From: CAVPDE01 sp964580575
GTDB taxonomy: Bacteria > Desulfobacterota > DSM-4660 > Desulfatiglandales > HGW-15
Assembly (NCBI GenBank): GCA_964580575.1
Contig: CAZOLJ010000041.1
Location: forward strand, 1-41,616
Reading direction: 5' to 3'
Length of the DNA: 41,616 nt
The notes beneath the pieces are model-generated. The model ran no database searches. It worked only from the letters and a program-made list of their open reading frames with translations, and was not told where the DNA came from. This document shows positions 32,125 to 38,942 of this stretch, one piece after another; position 1 is the stretch's first letter; every line of letters begins with the position of its first letter. Position numbers and translations under genes: made by a program.

Positions 32125-32191
32125 TCACTCCCGCGAAGGCGGGAGTCCAGAAGATTTCAAAAAGACTGGATTCCTGCCTTCGCGGGAATGA
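32125..32191. repeat. Inverted pair of CCCGCGAAGGCGGG-type repeats
   Basis: TCACTCCCGCGAAGGCGGGA (then GTCCAG) at 32125-32150 faces the complementary copy at 32166-32191 with two mismatches, forming a long hairpin. A further single copy is at 34984-35013. This family is widespread in bacterial intergenic sequence. Short GGAATGATGGAA/TTCCATTCTTCC repeats flank it. It fills most of the 190-base gap inside the operon. Confidence 0.75.
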
Positions 32192-32267
32192 CAAAAAAGG
32201 CGTCTTCTGACTTCTGTCTTCCATCTTCCCAGCATTCCATTCTTCCAGTCTTCCACTTGGACCCGAT

Positions 32268-33176
32268 ATGCTGAACTTTAACCATTACGATGTCGTGATC
32301 ATTGGAGGCGGACCCGCGGGGATGGCTGTTGCCGTAGGTGCCTCCAGCGCCGGCCTGAAGAGGATTCTGCTTCTGGAGCGGCATCCGAGGCTGGGAGGCA
32401 TTCTCAACCAGTGCATCCATGTGGGATTCGGGCTGAGGTATTTCAAGGAGGAGTTGACGGGTACGGAGTATGCTAGCCGTTACAACAAGCTCTTTCAGAA
32501 GGCCGGCGTGGAGGTACAGACCAGGAGCTTTGTCCACAAGATCTCGCCTCAGAAAGAAGTAACCTTCGTCTGCCCCCAGGGAGAGTTCCTGGTTTCTGCG
32601 GATCATATCGTCCTTGCCACGGGATGCCGGGAAAGAACCCGTGAGATGCTCACCATTCCCGGGACCCGGCCTGCCGGCATTTTCACGGCCGGCCTCGCTC
32701 AAGAAATGGTCAACATCCATGGCCTCGTTCCAGGAAAAAACGTGGTGGTCATCGGCTCGGGTGACATCGGCCTGATCATGGCAAGACGGATGACTCTGGA
32801 GGGCGCGAAGGTCCTGGCGGTGCTCGAAATCCTCGACCATCTGTCGGGCCTTGTTAGAAACAAGATCCAGTGTCTTGATGACTTCGGTATTCCCCTTTAC
32901 CTTGGACACGAGACCCTGAAAATCATGGGCGAGAAAAGAGTAGACGGGATTCGATACAGGGACAATGCCACAGGCAAAGAAAAAGAGATGGCCTGCGACA
33001 CCCTGCTTTTCTCTGTAGGCCTCATCCCTGAAAGAGATCTTCTCATCGATGCGGGAGTCGAGCCGGGAAACGGAATCCACGTTGCGGGAAATGCCGACTA
33101 TGTGCATGACCTGGTCGACTGGGTGACCAAAGACGGAGAAAAGCTGGGACGATCGTTGGCAGAAAACAAAATTTAA
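32268..33176 (+). CDS. Pyridine nucleotide-disulphide-type FAD oxidoreductase (short form)
   Basis: A 302-residue flavoprotein. FAD motif YDVVIIGGGPAGMAVAVGAS near residue 7, then GGILNQCIHVGFGLRYFKEE and NAD motif VVIGSGDIGLIMARRMTLEG near residue 160. It is the middle member of the GlpA-like / flavoprotein / DUF1667 trio and probably passes electrons between NAD(H) and the GlpA-like subunit. Relatives that I recall are over 400 residues. Here a loop before the YVHDLVDWV helix is missing, and the protein stops soon after it, right before repeat-rich DNA. Either a short form or a truncated but folded copy. Confidence 0.85.
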   Translation: MLNFNHYDVVIIGGGPAGMAVAVGASSAGLKRILLLERHPRLGGILNQCIHVGFGLRYFKEELTGTEYASRYNKLFQKAGVEVQTRSFVHKISPQKEVTFVCPQGEFLVSADHIVLATGCRERTREMLTIPGTRPAGIFTAGLAQEMVNIHGLVPGKNVVVIGSGDIGLIMARRMTLEGAKVLAVLEILDHLSGLVRNKIQCLDDFGIPLYLGHETLKIMGEKRVDGIRYRDNATGKEKEMACDTLLFSVGLIPERDLLIDAGVEPGNGIHVAGNADYVHDLVDWVTKDGEKLGRSLAENKI

Positions 33177-33185
33177 TTCTCGTTC

Positions 33186-33306
33186 CCCCTTCGATACCCT
33201 GGTCGCCTCTGGCGCCGCCGAAGGCGGGTAAACCTCAGGGCGAACGGAGAACACATTTGGTGACCGTATGTTTTCCGTTCATGGTGAGGTATCGAACCAT
33301 GAACGG
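33186..33306. repeat. Two dispersed repeat units between the flavoprotein and DUF1667 genes
   Basis: Unit 1 (about 33186-33247) has CCTTCGATACC and CTCAGGGCGAACGG ends that match the reverse of 34769-34800, but split by about 34 extra bases. Unit 2 (33275-33306) is an 11-bp palindrome, CCGTTCATGGT/ACCATGAACGG, also present reversed at 34709-34740 with one change. The gap from 33177 to 33409 has no gene visible. Confidence 0.7.
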
Positions 33307-33409
33307 ACAGTCGGCTAGACTCAGTGCCACCTTATATCAACCAAGCGGCTGGACAGCCTCTCGGGAGTGATTTAGAGAAAGCGCCAAAACCGATACAGGA
33401 CCTTTAGCT

Positions 33410-33817
33410 GTGGAAAAACCTAGTGAGAAAAAAACCAAGCGCAAGAAAGAACCAAAGCCTCTCAATGGAGACAAGGCAAAGCGGTACACCTGCATTGTCT
33501 GCCCGGCCTGCTGCGACCTGGAAACCGATGGGATAGAAGTTAACGGCGCACGATGCCCAAAGGGCGAGGCCTTTGCCAAGCAGGAGATGATCGCACCTCT
33601 TCGGGTCATCACCACCACCGTTCGCAGCGAGACATCGAAGGGCGTGAGGATGCTCCCGGTCAAGACAGCCTGCCCAGTCCCTCTTGCTCTCATTCCCGAG
33701 GTCATGAAACAAGTGAAGGCGCTCCATCTTTCCGAAATCCCTGTCATCGGCACCCTGCTCAAAACAGGCTCCTCATCGGAATCGGTGGAGTGGGTGGTGA
33801 CAGGAGAACTGGATTAA
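33410..33817 (+). CDS. DUF1667 family protein (TM1434-like)
   Basis: A 135-residue cytoplasmic protein. After a Lys-rich 24-residue start comes the DUF1667 Cys motif YTCIVCPACCDL and, 15 residues later, ARCPKGEAFAKQE; the body includes PVKTACPVPLALIPEVMKQV. The Cys set suggests an iron-sulfur or redox role. It is the third gene of the GlpA-like / flavoprotein / DUF1667 trio, as in Thermotoga, and probably part of that complex. The start is a GTG at 33410, with AGGA about nine bases upstream. It ends 10 bases before the HAD gene. Confidence 0.85.
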   Translation: MEKPSEKKTKRKKEPKPLNGDKAKRYTCIVCPACCDLETDGIEVNGARCPKGEAFAKQEMIAPLRVITTTVRSETSKGVRMLPVKTACPVPLALIPEVMKQVKALHLSEIPVIGTLLKTGSSSESVEWVVTGELD

Positions 33818-33827
33818 CGGAACCACC

Positions 33828-34634
33828 ATGATGACTCCTATAAGGAATTTCCCGGCATACGTTGCGAAGAATCTTCTGGGCGTCTTCTTCGACATAGACG
33901 ACACCTTCACCACTCACGGGAAAATCGGCCCCCTGCCCTTCCAGGCCATCTGGTCTCTCAAAGAAGCGCAATTGAAGGTAGTCCCCATTACAGGTCGGCC
34001 TGCTGGATGGTGCGACCACATCGCGCGCATGTGGCCGGTGGACGGGGTAGTAGGTGAAAATGGCGCTCTCTATTTCTGGTACGACCAGCAGGAGAAAAAG
34101 GTCAAGAAGCGATTTATGGATCCTGATCCAGTTCGGGAGGAGAACCGCCATAGCCTGAGCCTGATCAAAGATGAGATCCTTCGTTCCGTTCCTGGCACAG
34201 CCCTTGCCAGCGACCAGCAATACAGGGAAACGGACCTGGCCATTGATTACACTGAGGACGTGAAACCCTTGCCCTGGAAAGAAGTTGAAAAGATCTGTGA
34301 CATCTTCAAGAAGCATGGCGCCACTTGCAAAGTGTCGTCTGTCCATGTCAATGGCTGGTTCGGGGACTACAACAAAGTCGGGATGACAAAGCTCTTTGTG
34401 CAGGAGCAATGGAGCTTAAAGTTGGATGACCACAAGGACCGCTTCATCTTCTGCGGGGATTCCCTCAATGACGAACCCATGTTCGAGTATTTTCCGCATG
34501 CAGCGGGCGTGAAGAACATCCTCAACTTCGCCGACCGCATGAAGCACCTCCCTGCTTATGTGGCAAGCCAGGAAGGTGGAGAAGGTTTCGCCGAAATCAT
34601 CCAAACCATCCTGGCTATGCGAACCTCCACGTAG
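33828..34634 (+). CDS. HAD-IIB family phosphatase
   Basis: A 268-residue haloacid dehalogenase-type phosphatase. Motif 1 FFDIDDTFT (D22, D24), motif 2 VVPITGRPAGWCDH (Thr), a Lys in VGMTKLF as motif 3, and motif 4 FCGDSLNDEPMFEYFP (two Asp). The C2-type cap between motifs 2 and 3 is typical of the sucrose-, trehalose- and mannosyl-phosphoglycerate-phosphatase group; GVVGENGALYF is also shared with it. It follows the DUF1667 gene by 10 bases, so it is likely co-transcribed. Substrate not identified; a sugar or polyol phosphate would suit the operon. Confidence 0.85.
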   Translation: MMTPIRNFPAYVAKNLLGVFFDIDDTFTTHGKIGPLPFQAIWSLKEAQLKVVPITGRPAGWCDHIARMWPVDGVVGENGALYFWYDQQEKKVKKRFMDPDPVREENRHSLSLIKDEILRSVPGTALASDQQYRETDLAIDYTEDVKPLPWKEVEKICDIFKKHGATCKVSSVHVNGWFGDYNKVGMTKLFVQEQWSLKLDDHKDRFIFCGDSLNDEPMFEYFPHAAGVKNILNFADRMKHLPAYVASQEGGEGFAEIIQTILAMRTST

Positions 34635-34651
34635 CTCGTGAATTCCTTTTG

Positions 34652-35013
34652 CCTCCCTTTATTAAAGGGAGGTCGGGAGCCTGTCCGACAACCAGGCGAG
34701 GAGCCTTTCCGTTCATGGTTCGATACCTCACCACGAACGGAACAACAAAGACTTACACAGGCTGGCCTCCGTTCGCCCTGAGGTATCGAAGGGCGGATGG
34801 AGGCTGAACGCGAGTTGTCGGACAGCCGTTCGAGAGGGATTTGGAGTCCGCCGCACCTTTGAGCCGTCACTCCGGGCTTGACCCAGCCTGCCCCGTACTC
34901 GATACGGGGGAATCCAGAAAAGATTCTTGTTCTCCGCCTCCGACAGCCACGTCGCCGATTCAGTAGGGAACCGCCCTCTGAGATGTCATTCCCGCGAAGG
35001 CGGGAATCCAGAC
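34652..35013. repeat. Repeat-rich spacer (several palindromic units)
   Basis: In order: 34652-34672, a perfect palindrome (CCTCCCTTTA, one base, then its complement); 34681-34825, an element with 12-bp inverted ends CTGTCCGACAAC, holding reversed copies of the two units seen at 33186-33306 (34709-34740 and 34769-34800); 34866-34925, an ill-defined CTTGACCCAGCC-type stretch; and 34984-35013, a single CATTCCCGCGAAGGCGGGAA unit. There is no gene between 34635 and 35140. The two spacers around DUF1667-HAD thus share repeats in opposite orientation. Confidence 0.75.
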
Positions 35014-35107
35014 CAGACAGGAGGCTCTGAGCTTGCGTTCTCCGTGTCTGTGGGTGTGCTGGGTCGTTGTGCTGGGGTCGGACCAAGGCAACTGATCGTA
35101 CTCATGA

Positions 35108-35135
35108 GATAAGGTGCAGCAAATCGCACCTCATC
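35108..35135 (-). terminator. Hairpin downstream of a small minus-strand frame
   Basis: Ten pairs (GATGAGGTGC with GCACCTTATC, one G-T) close an eight-base loop, six bases past the stop of the small frame at 35141-35287. It is followed by TCATGAG, not a T-run. Confidence 0.5.
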
Positions 35136-35140
35136 CAGCC

Positions 35141-35287
35141 TTAGAACAACGTTTTTGCCATCAGAATCGGCCTTCCAAGAACGCCTGAATGAATTGCCTC
35201 TAGCGAATCGATATCACTTTTCTGCGCGCATTCGATAAACCACGTACCATTCAGTGAAGGCGACCTTGCGATTAACGTAGTTGACAT
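35141..35287 (-). CDS. Small protein of unknown function, divergent from the toxin-antitoxin pair
   Basis: A 48-residue frame from ATG at 35287: MSTTLIARSPSLNGTWFIEC, then AQKSDIDSLEAIHSGVLGRP and ILMAKTLF. AGGA lies about ten bases upstream, and a strong hairpin follows the stop. The composition looks protein-like but I recognise no family. Its start codon overlaps the -35 box of the divergent antitoxin promoter, so the two may be co-regulated. It could be a real small gene, or the end of a larger gene lost to repeats. Confidence 0.4.
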   Translation of the reverse strand: MSTTLIARSPSLNGTWFIECAQKSDIDSLEAIHSGVLGRPILMAKTLF

Positions 35288-35309
35288 ACTCAATCGATCC
35301 TATTATTGT
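35281..35309 (+). promoter_or_regulatory. Promoter of the toxin-antitoxin operon
   Basis: TTGACA at 35281-35286, a 17-base spacer, TATTGT at 35304-35309. It is 32 bases before the antitoxin start. Autorepression by the AbrB-type antitoxin at this site is expected from the family. Confidence 0.65.
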
Positions 35310-35340
35310 ATTACAGTGTAAGATCGATGGAGGCATTGGT

Positions 35341-35547
35341 ATGCAGACTGTAACCGTATCACCCAAATATCAAGTTGTCATCCCGAAGACAGTCAGGAAG
35401 GCGCTGCATCTTCGCCCGGGACAGAAAATGCAGGTCATCGAATATAGCGGAAGGATCGAACTTATCCCTGAACGAGATATCAAAGAACTCCGCGGGTTTC
35501 TCAAAGGCATAAATACGGAGTTCGAACGAGAGGAAGACAGGGTATGA
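35341..35547 (+). CDS. AbrB/MazE-type antitoxin (VapB-like)
   Basis: A 68-residue swapped-hairpin DNA-binding protein. The start at 35341 has a perfect GGAGG seven bases upstream; the frame to 35281 would place this site inside. The AbrB/SpoVT fold is clear in TVSPKYQVVIPKTVRKALHL and RPGQKMQVIEYSGRIELIP. The acidic C-terminal tail (EFEREEDRV) probably binds and blocks the toxin. Its stop overlaps the toxin start (ATGA), so the pair is translationally coupled. Confidence 0.92.
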   Translation: MQTVTVSPKYQVVIPKTVRKALHLRPGQKMQVIEYSGRIELIPERDIKELRGFLKGINTEFEREEDRV

Positions 35548-35918
35548 ACCTAGTGGATTCTTCAGGTTGGCTTGCCTATTTTGCCGACGAGCCGAATGCC
35601 AAGTATTTCCTGGTTCCCCTTAAAGATATCGCTTCGCTGGTTGTTCCGACGGTGACCCTCTATGAGGTCTTTAAGGTGGCACTTCGAGAGTCTGGCGAAA
35701 ATCAAGCACTGCAAGCGGCGGCTGCCATGCGGAAAGGGAAGGTGGTGGATCTCACCTCTTCCCTGGCCATTGCTGCCTCGAAACTGAGCTTGGCGCATAA
35801 GCTTCCCATGGCTGACAGTATCATTCTCGCAACGGCCATAGAATTCGCCGCCACCATCTGGACACAAGACTCGGATTTCAAGGGCATGGACCGTGTGAAG
35901 TATTTTTCCAAAAAATAG
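35544..35918 (+). CDS. PIN-domain toxin (VapC-like ribonuclease)
   Basis: A 124-residue PIN-domain nuclease, the toxin of a type II toxin-antitoxin pair. The acidic metal-binding residues are in place: NLVDSSGWLAYF (D4), VTLYEVFKVAL (Glu), KLPMADSIILATA (Asp) and IWTQDSDFKG (Asp). PIN toxins cleave tRNA or rRNA; the target here is unknown. ATGA overlap with the antitoxin. Downstream there are two short hairpins (35945-35992). Confidence 0.92.
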   Translation: MNLVDSSGWLAYFADEPNAKYFLVPLKDIASLVVPTVTLYEVFKVALRESGENQALQAAAAMRKGKVVDLTSSLAIAASKLSLAHKLPMADSIILATAIEFAATIWTQDSDFKGMDRVKYFSKK

Positions 35919-35944
35919 GTCTTTTGCCGACCGATCAGGGAACC

Positions 35945-35992
35945 AAGCCTGCTTTGGCTTCACCGTCAACTGAATTCTTCCTTAGGGAAGAA
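35945..35992 (+). terminator. Two short hairpins after the toxin gene
   Basis: AAGCC-TGCTTT-GGCTT (35945-35960) and TTCTTCC-TTAG-GGAAGAA (35975-35992). Neither has a T-run, so termination is weakly supported. Confidence 0.35.
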
Positions 35993-36010
35993 AGGCGTGG
36001 ACTTGAGCTG

Positions 36011-36520
36011 ATGGACACGGGACATCTTGTGATCAGAGGCGCACAAGTGGGGGACGGCAAAGCACTGGCCCGGTTAGCTGGTCAACTAGGCTATCCGATG
36101 CGGAAGTCGGAGGTGGAGAGGCAGTTGGTTTCACTGGCCAAAGAGGAAGGACATGCTGTGTTCGTTGCCGAACTGGGTGGCCATGGCATCGTGGGTTGGA
36201 TCCACATGATGCCGCGCCAGCTTCTGTACTCGCCGCGCCTTGCTGAGATTGGCGGCCTGGTTGTCGATGCGGGACATCGCCGAAAGGGTGTGGGCCGGGC
36301 ACTGATCCATGCGGCTGAGGAATGGGCAGAGGAACAAGGTTACTCGCGCATTGTCGTGCGCAGCAACGCTGTGCGAAAGGAGGCCCATGATTTTTATCCC
36401 AGTCTTGGGTACAACAGCGTGAAAACGCAGAAGGTGTATAGGAAGGAACTGAAAACCAATCAACCGTGTGGAGTCGGTCGCGATAAACCACGCAGATATC
36501 CGCGAGAACGCCGTCGTTAG
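36011..36520 (+). CDS. GNAT family N-acetyltransferase
   Basis: A 169-residue acetyl-CoA-dependent acetyltransferase. The acetyl-CoA loop is RRKGVGRALIHAAEEWAEEQ, preceded by EIGGLVVDAGH and followed by SRIVVRSNAVRKEAHDFYPS (then LGY), the standard order. I take the ATG at 36011 as start; in-frame TTG codons upstream lack ribosome sites. The domain ends normally at VYRKEL, and a further Arg-rich tail of 22 residues is unusual. It overlaps a short frame coupled to the next gene, so a frameshift near the end is possible. Substrate unknown. Confidence 0.88.
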   Translation: MDTGHLVIRGAQVGDGKALARLAGQLGYPMRKSEVERQLVSLAKEEGHAVFVAELGGHGIVGWIHMMPRQLLYSPRLAEIGGLVVDAGHRRKGVGRALIHAAEEWAEEQGYSRIVVRSNAVRKEAHDFYPSLGYNSVKTQKVYRKELKTNQPCGVGRDKPRRYPRERRR

Positions 36521-36569
36521 CCTGAAAGAGCTCGATGGGTATATTTTCCCTGACCTGACCATCCGATGA
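36468..36569 (+). pseudogene. Short frame coupled to the methyltransferase-like gene
   Basis: A 33-codon frame from GTG at 36468 reads ESVAINHADIRENAVVSLKE, then LDGYIFPDLTIR and stop. Its TGA overlaps the ATG of the next gene (ATGA), the usual sign of coupled translation. It overlaps the Arg-rich tail of the GNAT protein in another frame. The sequence looks like a real protein end, so it may be the remnant 3' end of a lost gene or a small coupled protein. Family not recognised. Confidence 0.35.
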
Positions 36570-37234
36570 TTGACATGGGACGTAAAGACCTCACACCGGC
36601 ACTAATGTCAGTTCTCCTCCTTCTGGGAATCATGGTGCTTGCCGTATTAAGACACTGGCGGGTACCGAATTTATGGGTCGGGTACCCCGTGAATCTGGAT
36701 GCTGTATTTGCCGGCCTCTATATCTTGTGGATTTTGGTGGAGACGCCCATCGCCAAAAGGGATCTGAGTACCGAAGGCAAGACCACATCGGATTTTGCCA
36801 CTTGCCAGATCTATGCGATGGGACAAGCTCTCACGTTTCTTTCGGCCCTTTGGTTCCCTTCGGTTTGGCGAGCGCCAACTGCGGCTCATCTTGCCGGTTT
36901 AATCATCTTCCTGGCGGGTGTCTGCTACCGGTTGTGGGCGATTTGGACACTGGGGCAGTTCTATTCTCACAGAGTCCGGACTCTCCCAGAACACCGAATT
37001 GTGTCATCCGGGCCTTATCGTCTTACGAGGCATCCAGCCTATGCGGGGATGATCCTCCTCAATGCAGGCGTTGTCCTTTACTTCTTGAATTGGGTGACGC
37101 TCTGCATCTTTGTTTTTGCTCTTGTGCCCGCGATTGTTCTACGGATCGGAATTGAAGAGAGAGTGCTCTTCGGGATTGAAGGATACCCTGAATTCGCCAA
37201 GAGGCGAAAGCGCTTGTTCCCCCTGGTGTGGTGA
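36566..37234 (+). CDS. Isoprenylcysteine/phospholipid methyltransferase (ICMT/PEMT)-like membrane protein
   Basis: A 222-residue membrane protein with about five hydrophobic segments. The C-terminal half has the family signature GPYRLTRHPAYAGMILLNAG and, further on, RIGIEERVLFGIEGYPEFAK followed by RRKRLFPLVW, the SAM-binding and catalytic region of ICMT/PEMT-like enzymes. Bacterial members methylate lipids or other membrane substrates; which one is unknown. It starts at 36566 within an ATGA overlap with a short upstream frame. It is followed after 76 bases by the transglutaminase-like gene. Confidence 0.87.
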   Translation: MIDMGRKDLTPALMSVLLLLGIMVLAVLRHWRVPNLWVGYPVNLDAVFAGLYILWILVETPIAKRDLSTEGKTTSDFATCQIYAMGQALTFLSALWFPSVWRAPTAAHLAGLIIFLAGVCYRLWAIWTLGQFYSHRVRTLPEHRIVSSGPYRLTRHPAYAGMILLNAGVVLYFLNWVTLCIFVFALVPAIVLRIGIEERVLFGIEGYPEFAKRRKRLFPLVW

Positions 37235-37310
37235 CCAATTGAGCGTATGGGGCGACCAACCGAGACTTGCGGCTCCGCTAAGAGTTATGTTTGCGTCCTA
37301 AAGGCATAGA

Positions 37311-37958
37311 ATGTTTAAGTGTCTTCTTTTGCTTATCCTCTTCTTTCTGACCAGCTTTGCGGGTCGTGTTCATCCGGCCGACTCTGCCTCAGATGCACCG
37401 GAGTCCCCACGGGATACAACCGCTGTGTTCAAGGCTGCCGAATCCTACGAACAGGCTTTGCAGGTCTGGAAGACCCCTGAAGACATCAGCGCCTGGGTCT
37501 CAGCCAATTTCTCTTATGACACGGAGCGGGCGATGCGTCTCTCGGAGACCCAAAGAGCAAAGAATAATGACTTCCCGATTTACACGCCGTCCCAGTTCTT
37601 CGCCACCAAGAGCGGGGTGTGCGTAGATCTATCACGCTTTGGCGTCGAGACGCTCAGAAGCATTGACCCGCATTTCGATCCGAAGTATCTCATGATCGAG
37701 TTTGCTCCGATGCACGTTGCCGGGAACACACTTCGATTGCACTGGATGGCGAGTTTCAGGCGCGATGGCCAGACCTTCTTTTTCGCGGACTCGAAACGCC
37801 CTGGGCACATAGCCGGCCCGTATAAGGACGCGGCCGAATTCATTCGCGACTATGAGCAATACCGAGGCCGTAAGATTCTGGCTTTTCGGGAAGTGGAATC
37901 ATACAAAAAGCAGCAGCGCACCCGAGCCAGGAAGTTGCAGGCGGCAGAGAAACCCTAA
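37311..37958 (+). CDS. Exported transglutaminase-like cysteine peptidase-fold protein
   Basis: A 215-residue protein with a signal peptide (hydrophobic residues 4-18, cut near FAGRVHPADS). The core has a Cys-His-Asp triad arrangement: KSGVCVDLSRFGVETL, then LRLHWMASF, then FFFADSKRPGHIAGPY, as in transglutaminase-like proteins. The C-terminus is basic and helical. AAGG lies about eight bases before the ATG. Probably periplasmic; substrate unknown. It is 15 bases ahead of tag. Confidence 0.78.
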   Translation: MFKCLLLLILFFLTSFAGRVHPADSASDAPESPRDTTAVFKAAESYEQALQVWKTPEDISAWVSANFSYDTERAMRLSETQRAKNNDFPIYTPSQFFATKSGVCVDLSRFGVETLRSIDPHFDPKYLMIEFAPMHVAGNTLRLHWMASFRRDGQTFFFADSKRPGHIAGPYKDAAEFIRDYEQYRGRKILAFREVESYKKQQRTRARKLQAAEKP

Positions 37959-37973
37959 TCTAGAGGATGACCT

Positions 37974-38546
37974 ATGAAACGTTGTGAATGGGCCAATCGG
38001 AGCGAATTGGAGCAGTTCTATCACGATGAGGAATGGGGCGTACCCAGTCGCGATGACAGAAGCCTATTCGAGTTCCTGATCTTGGAGGGTGCACAGGCAG
38101 GGCTGAGCTGGTCCACCATCCTTAGAAAACGAGAAGGCTACAGAAGGGCTTTTGACCATTTCGATGCCCGGAAAATTTCCCGATACTCCGACAAAGACGT
38201 TTCCCGGTTGCTCGCCAATGCGGAGATCATAAGAAACAAGCTCAAAATCCATGCGGCGATCACCAATGCCAGAGCCTTTCTTGGCGTACGGGAAGAGTTT
38301 GGGACCTTTGATACTTACATCTGGCAGTTCGTGAACGGAAGACCCCTCCAGAATTCCTGGAAAAGAATGAAGGATATTCCCCCCTCCACTCCTCAATCTG
38401 AAACTATGAGCAAGGATTTGCAGAAAAGAGGATTCAAGTTCGTCGGGCCAACCATTTGTTACGCGTTCATGCAAGCCGTCGGCATGGTAAACGATCACGT
38501 AGTAGATTGCTTCAGATACGAGGAACTCAAGAATCCGGCTGGGTAG
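37974..38546 (+). CDS. tag: DNA-3-methyladenine glycosylase I
   Basis: A 190-residue Tag-family enzyme that removes 3-methyladenine from alkylated DNA. It begins MKRCEWANRSELEQFYHDEE, with the zinc Cys4 and His17. Other conserved parts are LFEFLILEGAQAGLSWSTIL, the Glu in the active pocket, and NDHVVDCFRYEEL, which gives the last His and Cys ligands. Length is normal. It is the last plus-strand gene before the scaffold gap and is convergent with an acyltransferase fragment. Confidence 0.96.
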   Translation: MKRCEWANRSELEQFYHDEEWGVPSRDDRSLFEFLILEGAQAGLSWSTILRKREGYRRAFDHFDARKISRYSDKDVSRLLANAEIIRNKLKIHAAITNARAFLGVREEFGTFDTYIWQFVNGRPLQNSWKRMKDIPPSTPQSETMSKDLQKRGFKFVGPTICYAFMQAVGMVNDHVVDCFRYEELKNPAG

Positions 38547-38565
38547 GCGGTGAGGCCGGAGCAAG

Positions 38566-38608
38566 GCAACTCGTTACGGTTCTTGTAAGAGAACCTGCCA
38601 TGAGTTGC
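38566..38608. terminator. Nested inverted repeat between convergent genes
   Basis: Outer arms GCAACTC (38566-38572) and GAGTTGC (38602-38608); inner arms GGTTCT (38578-38583) and AGAACC (38590-38595). It lies between tag and the convergent acyltransferase fragment and could serve as a two-way terminator. Confidence 0.5.
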
Positions 38609-38650
38609 GCACTCAGCAGCACCTCGGCAGCATTTTCAGAGAGGTATTTG

Positions 38651-38842
38651 TCACTCCTCGGACGCAGGGGAGCTCAGGGCCTTTTCGGGATATTTGGCGG
38701 TGACGTCAACGTAAAAGGCCTTGATGATTTTCATATCCGCTTCCATATTTCCGGTCGGGTGAACGACCGGCCCTATGCCGCCGACTTTACGCCGGTAATC
38801 AAGATACCCCAGCACGATGGGGACCTTCGCTCCCATTGCAAT
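38651..38842 (-). CDS. 3' fragment of a lysophospholipid (1-acylglycerol-3-phosphate) acyltransferase
   Basis: The last 63 codons of a gene whose start is lost in the scaffold gap. The end GAKVPIVLGYLDYRRKVGGI, GPVVHPTGNMEADMKIIKAF, YVDVTAKYPEK matches the C-terminus of PlsC-like glycerol-phosphate acyltransferases (VPIVL-x-Y-x-DY, PTG-x-x-EAD, then a FY motif). It does not match the C-terminus of apolipoprotein N-acyltransferase, with which it forms an apparent single frame across the Ns. The protein would act at the inner membrane in phosphatidic acid formation. Treat it as a separate, partial gene. Confidence 0.78.
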   Translation of the reverse strand: MAMGAKVPIVLGYLDYRRKVGGIGPVVHPTGNMEADMKIIKAFYVDVTAKYPEKALSSPASEE

Positions 38843-38942
38843 NNNNNNNNNNNNNNNNNNNNNNNNNNNNNNNNNNNNNNNNNNNNNNNNNNNNNNNNNN
38901 NNNNNNNNNNNNNNNNNNNNNNNNNNNNNNNNNNNNNNNNNN
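38843..38942. other. Scaffold gap (100 N)
   Basis: One hundred undetermined bases, a conventional placeholder for a gap of unknown length. The reading frame that spans it is fortuitous: 100 is not a multiple of three, and the sides encode different families. Contiguity of the left and right parts is therefore a scaffolding claim, not sequence. Confidence 0.99.

Noticed and set aside
34652..35013. CRISPR array
   Set aside because: Repeats differ from each other, are palindromic units of several families, and there are no regular spacers or cas genes.
35281..35340. Twenty-residue N-terminal extension of the antitoxin
   Set aside because: It would overlap the promoter boxes and the GGAGG that serves the ATG at 35341.
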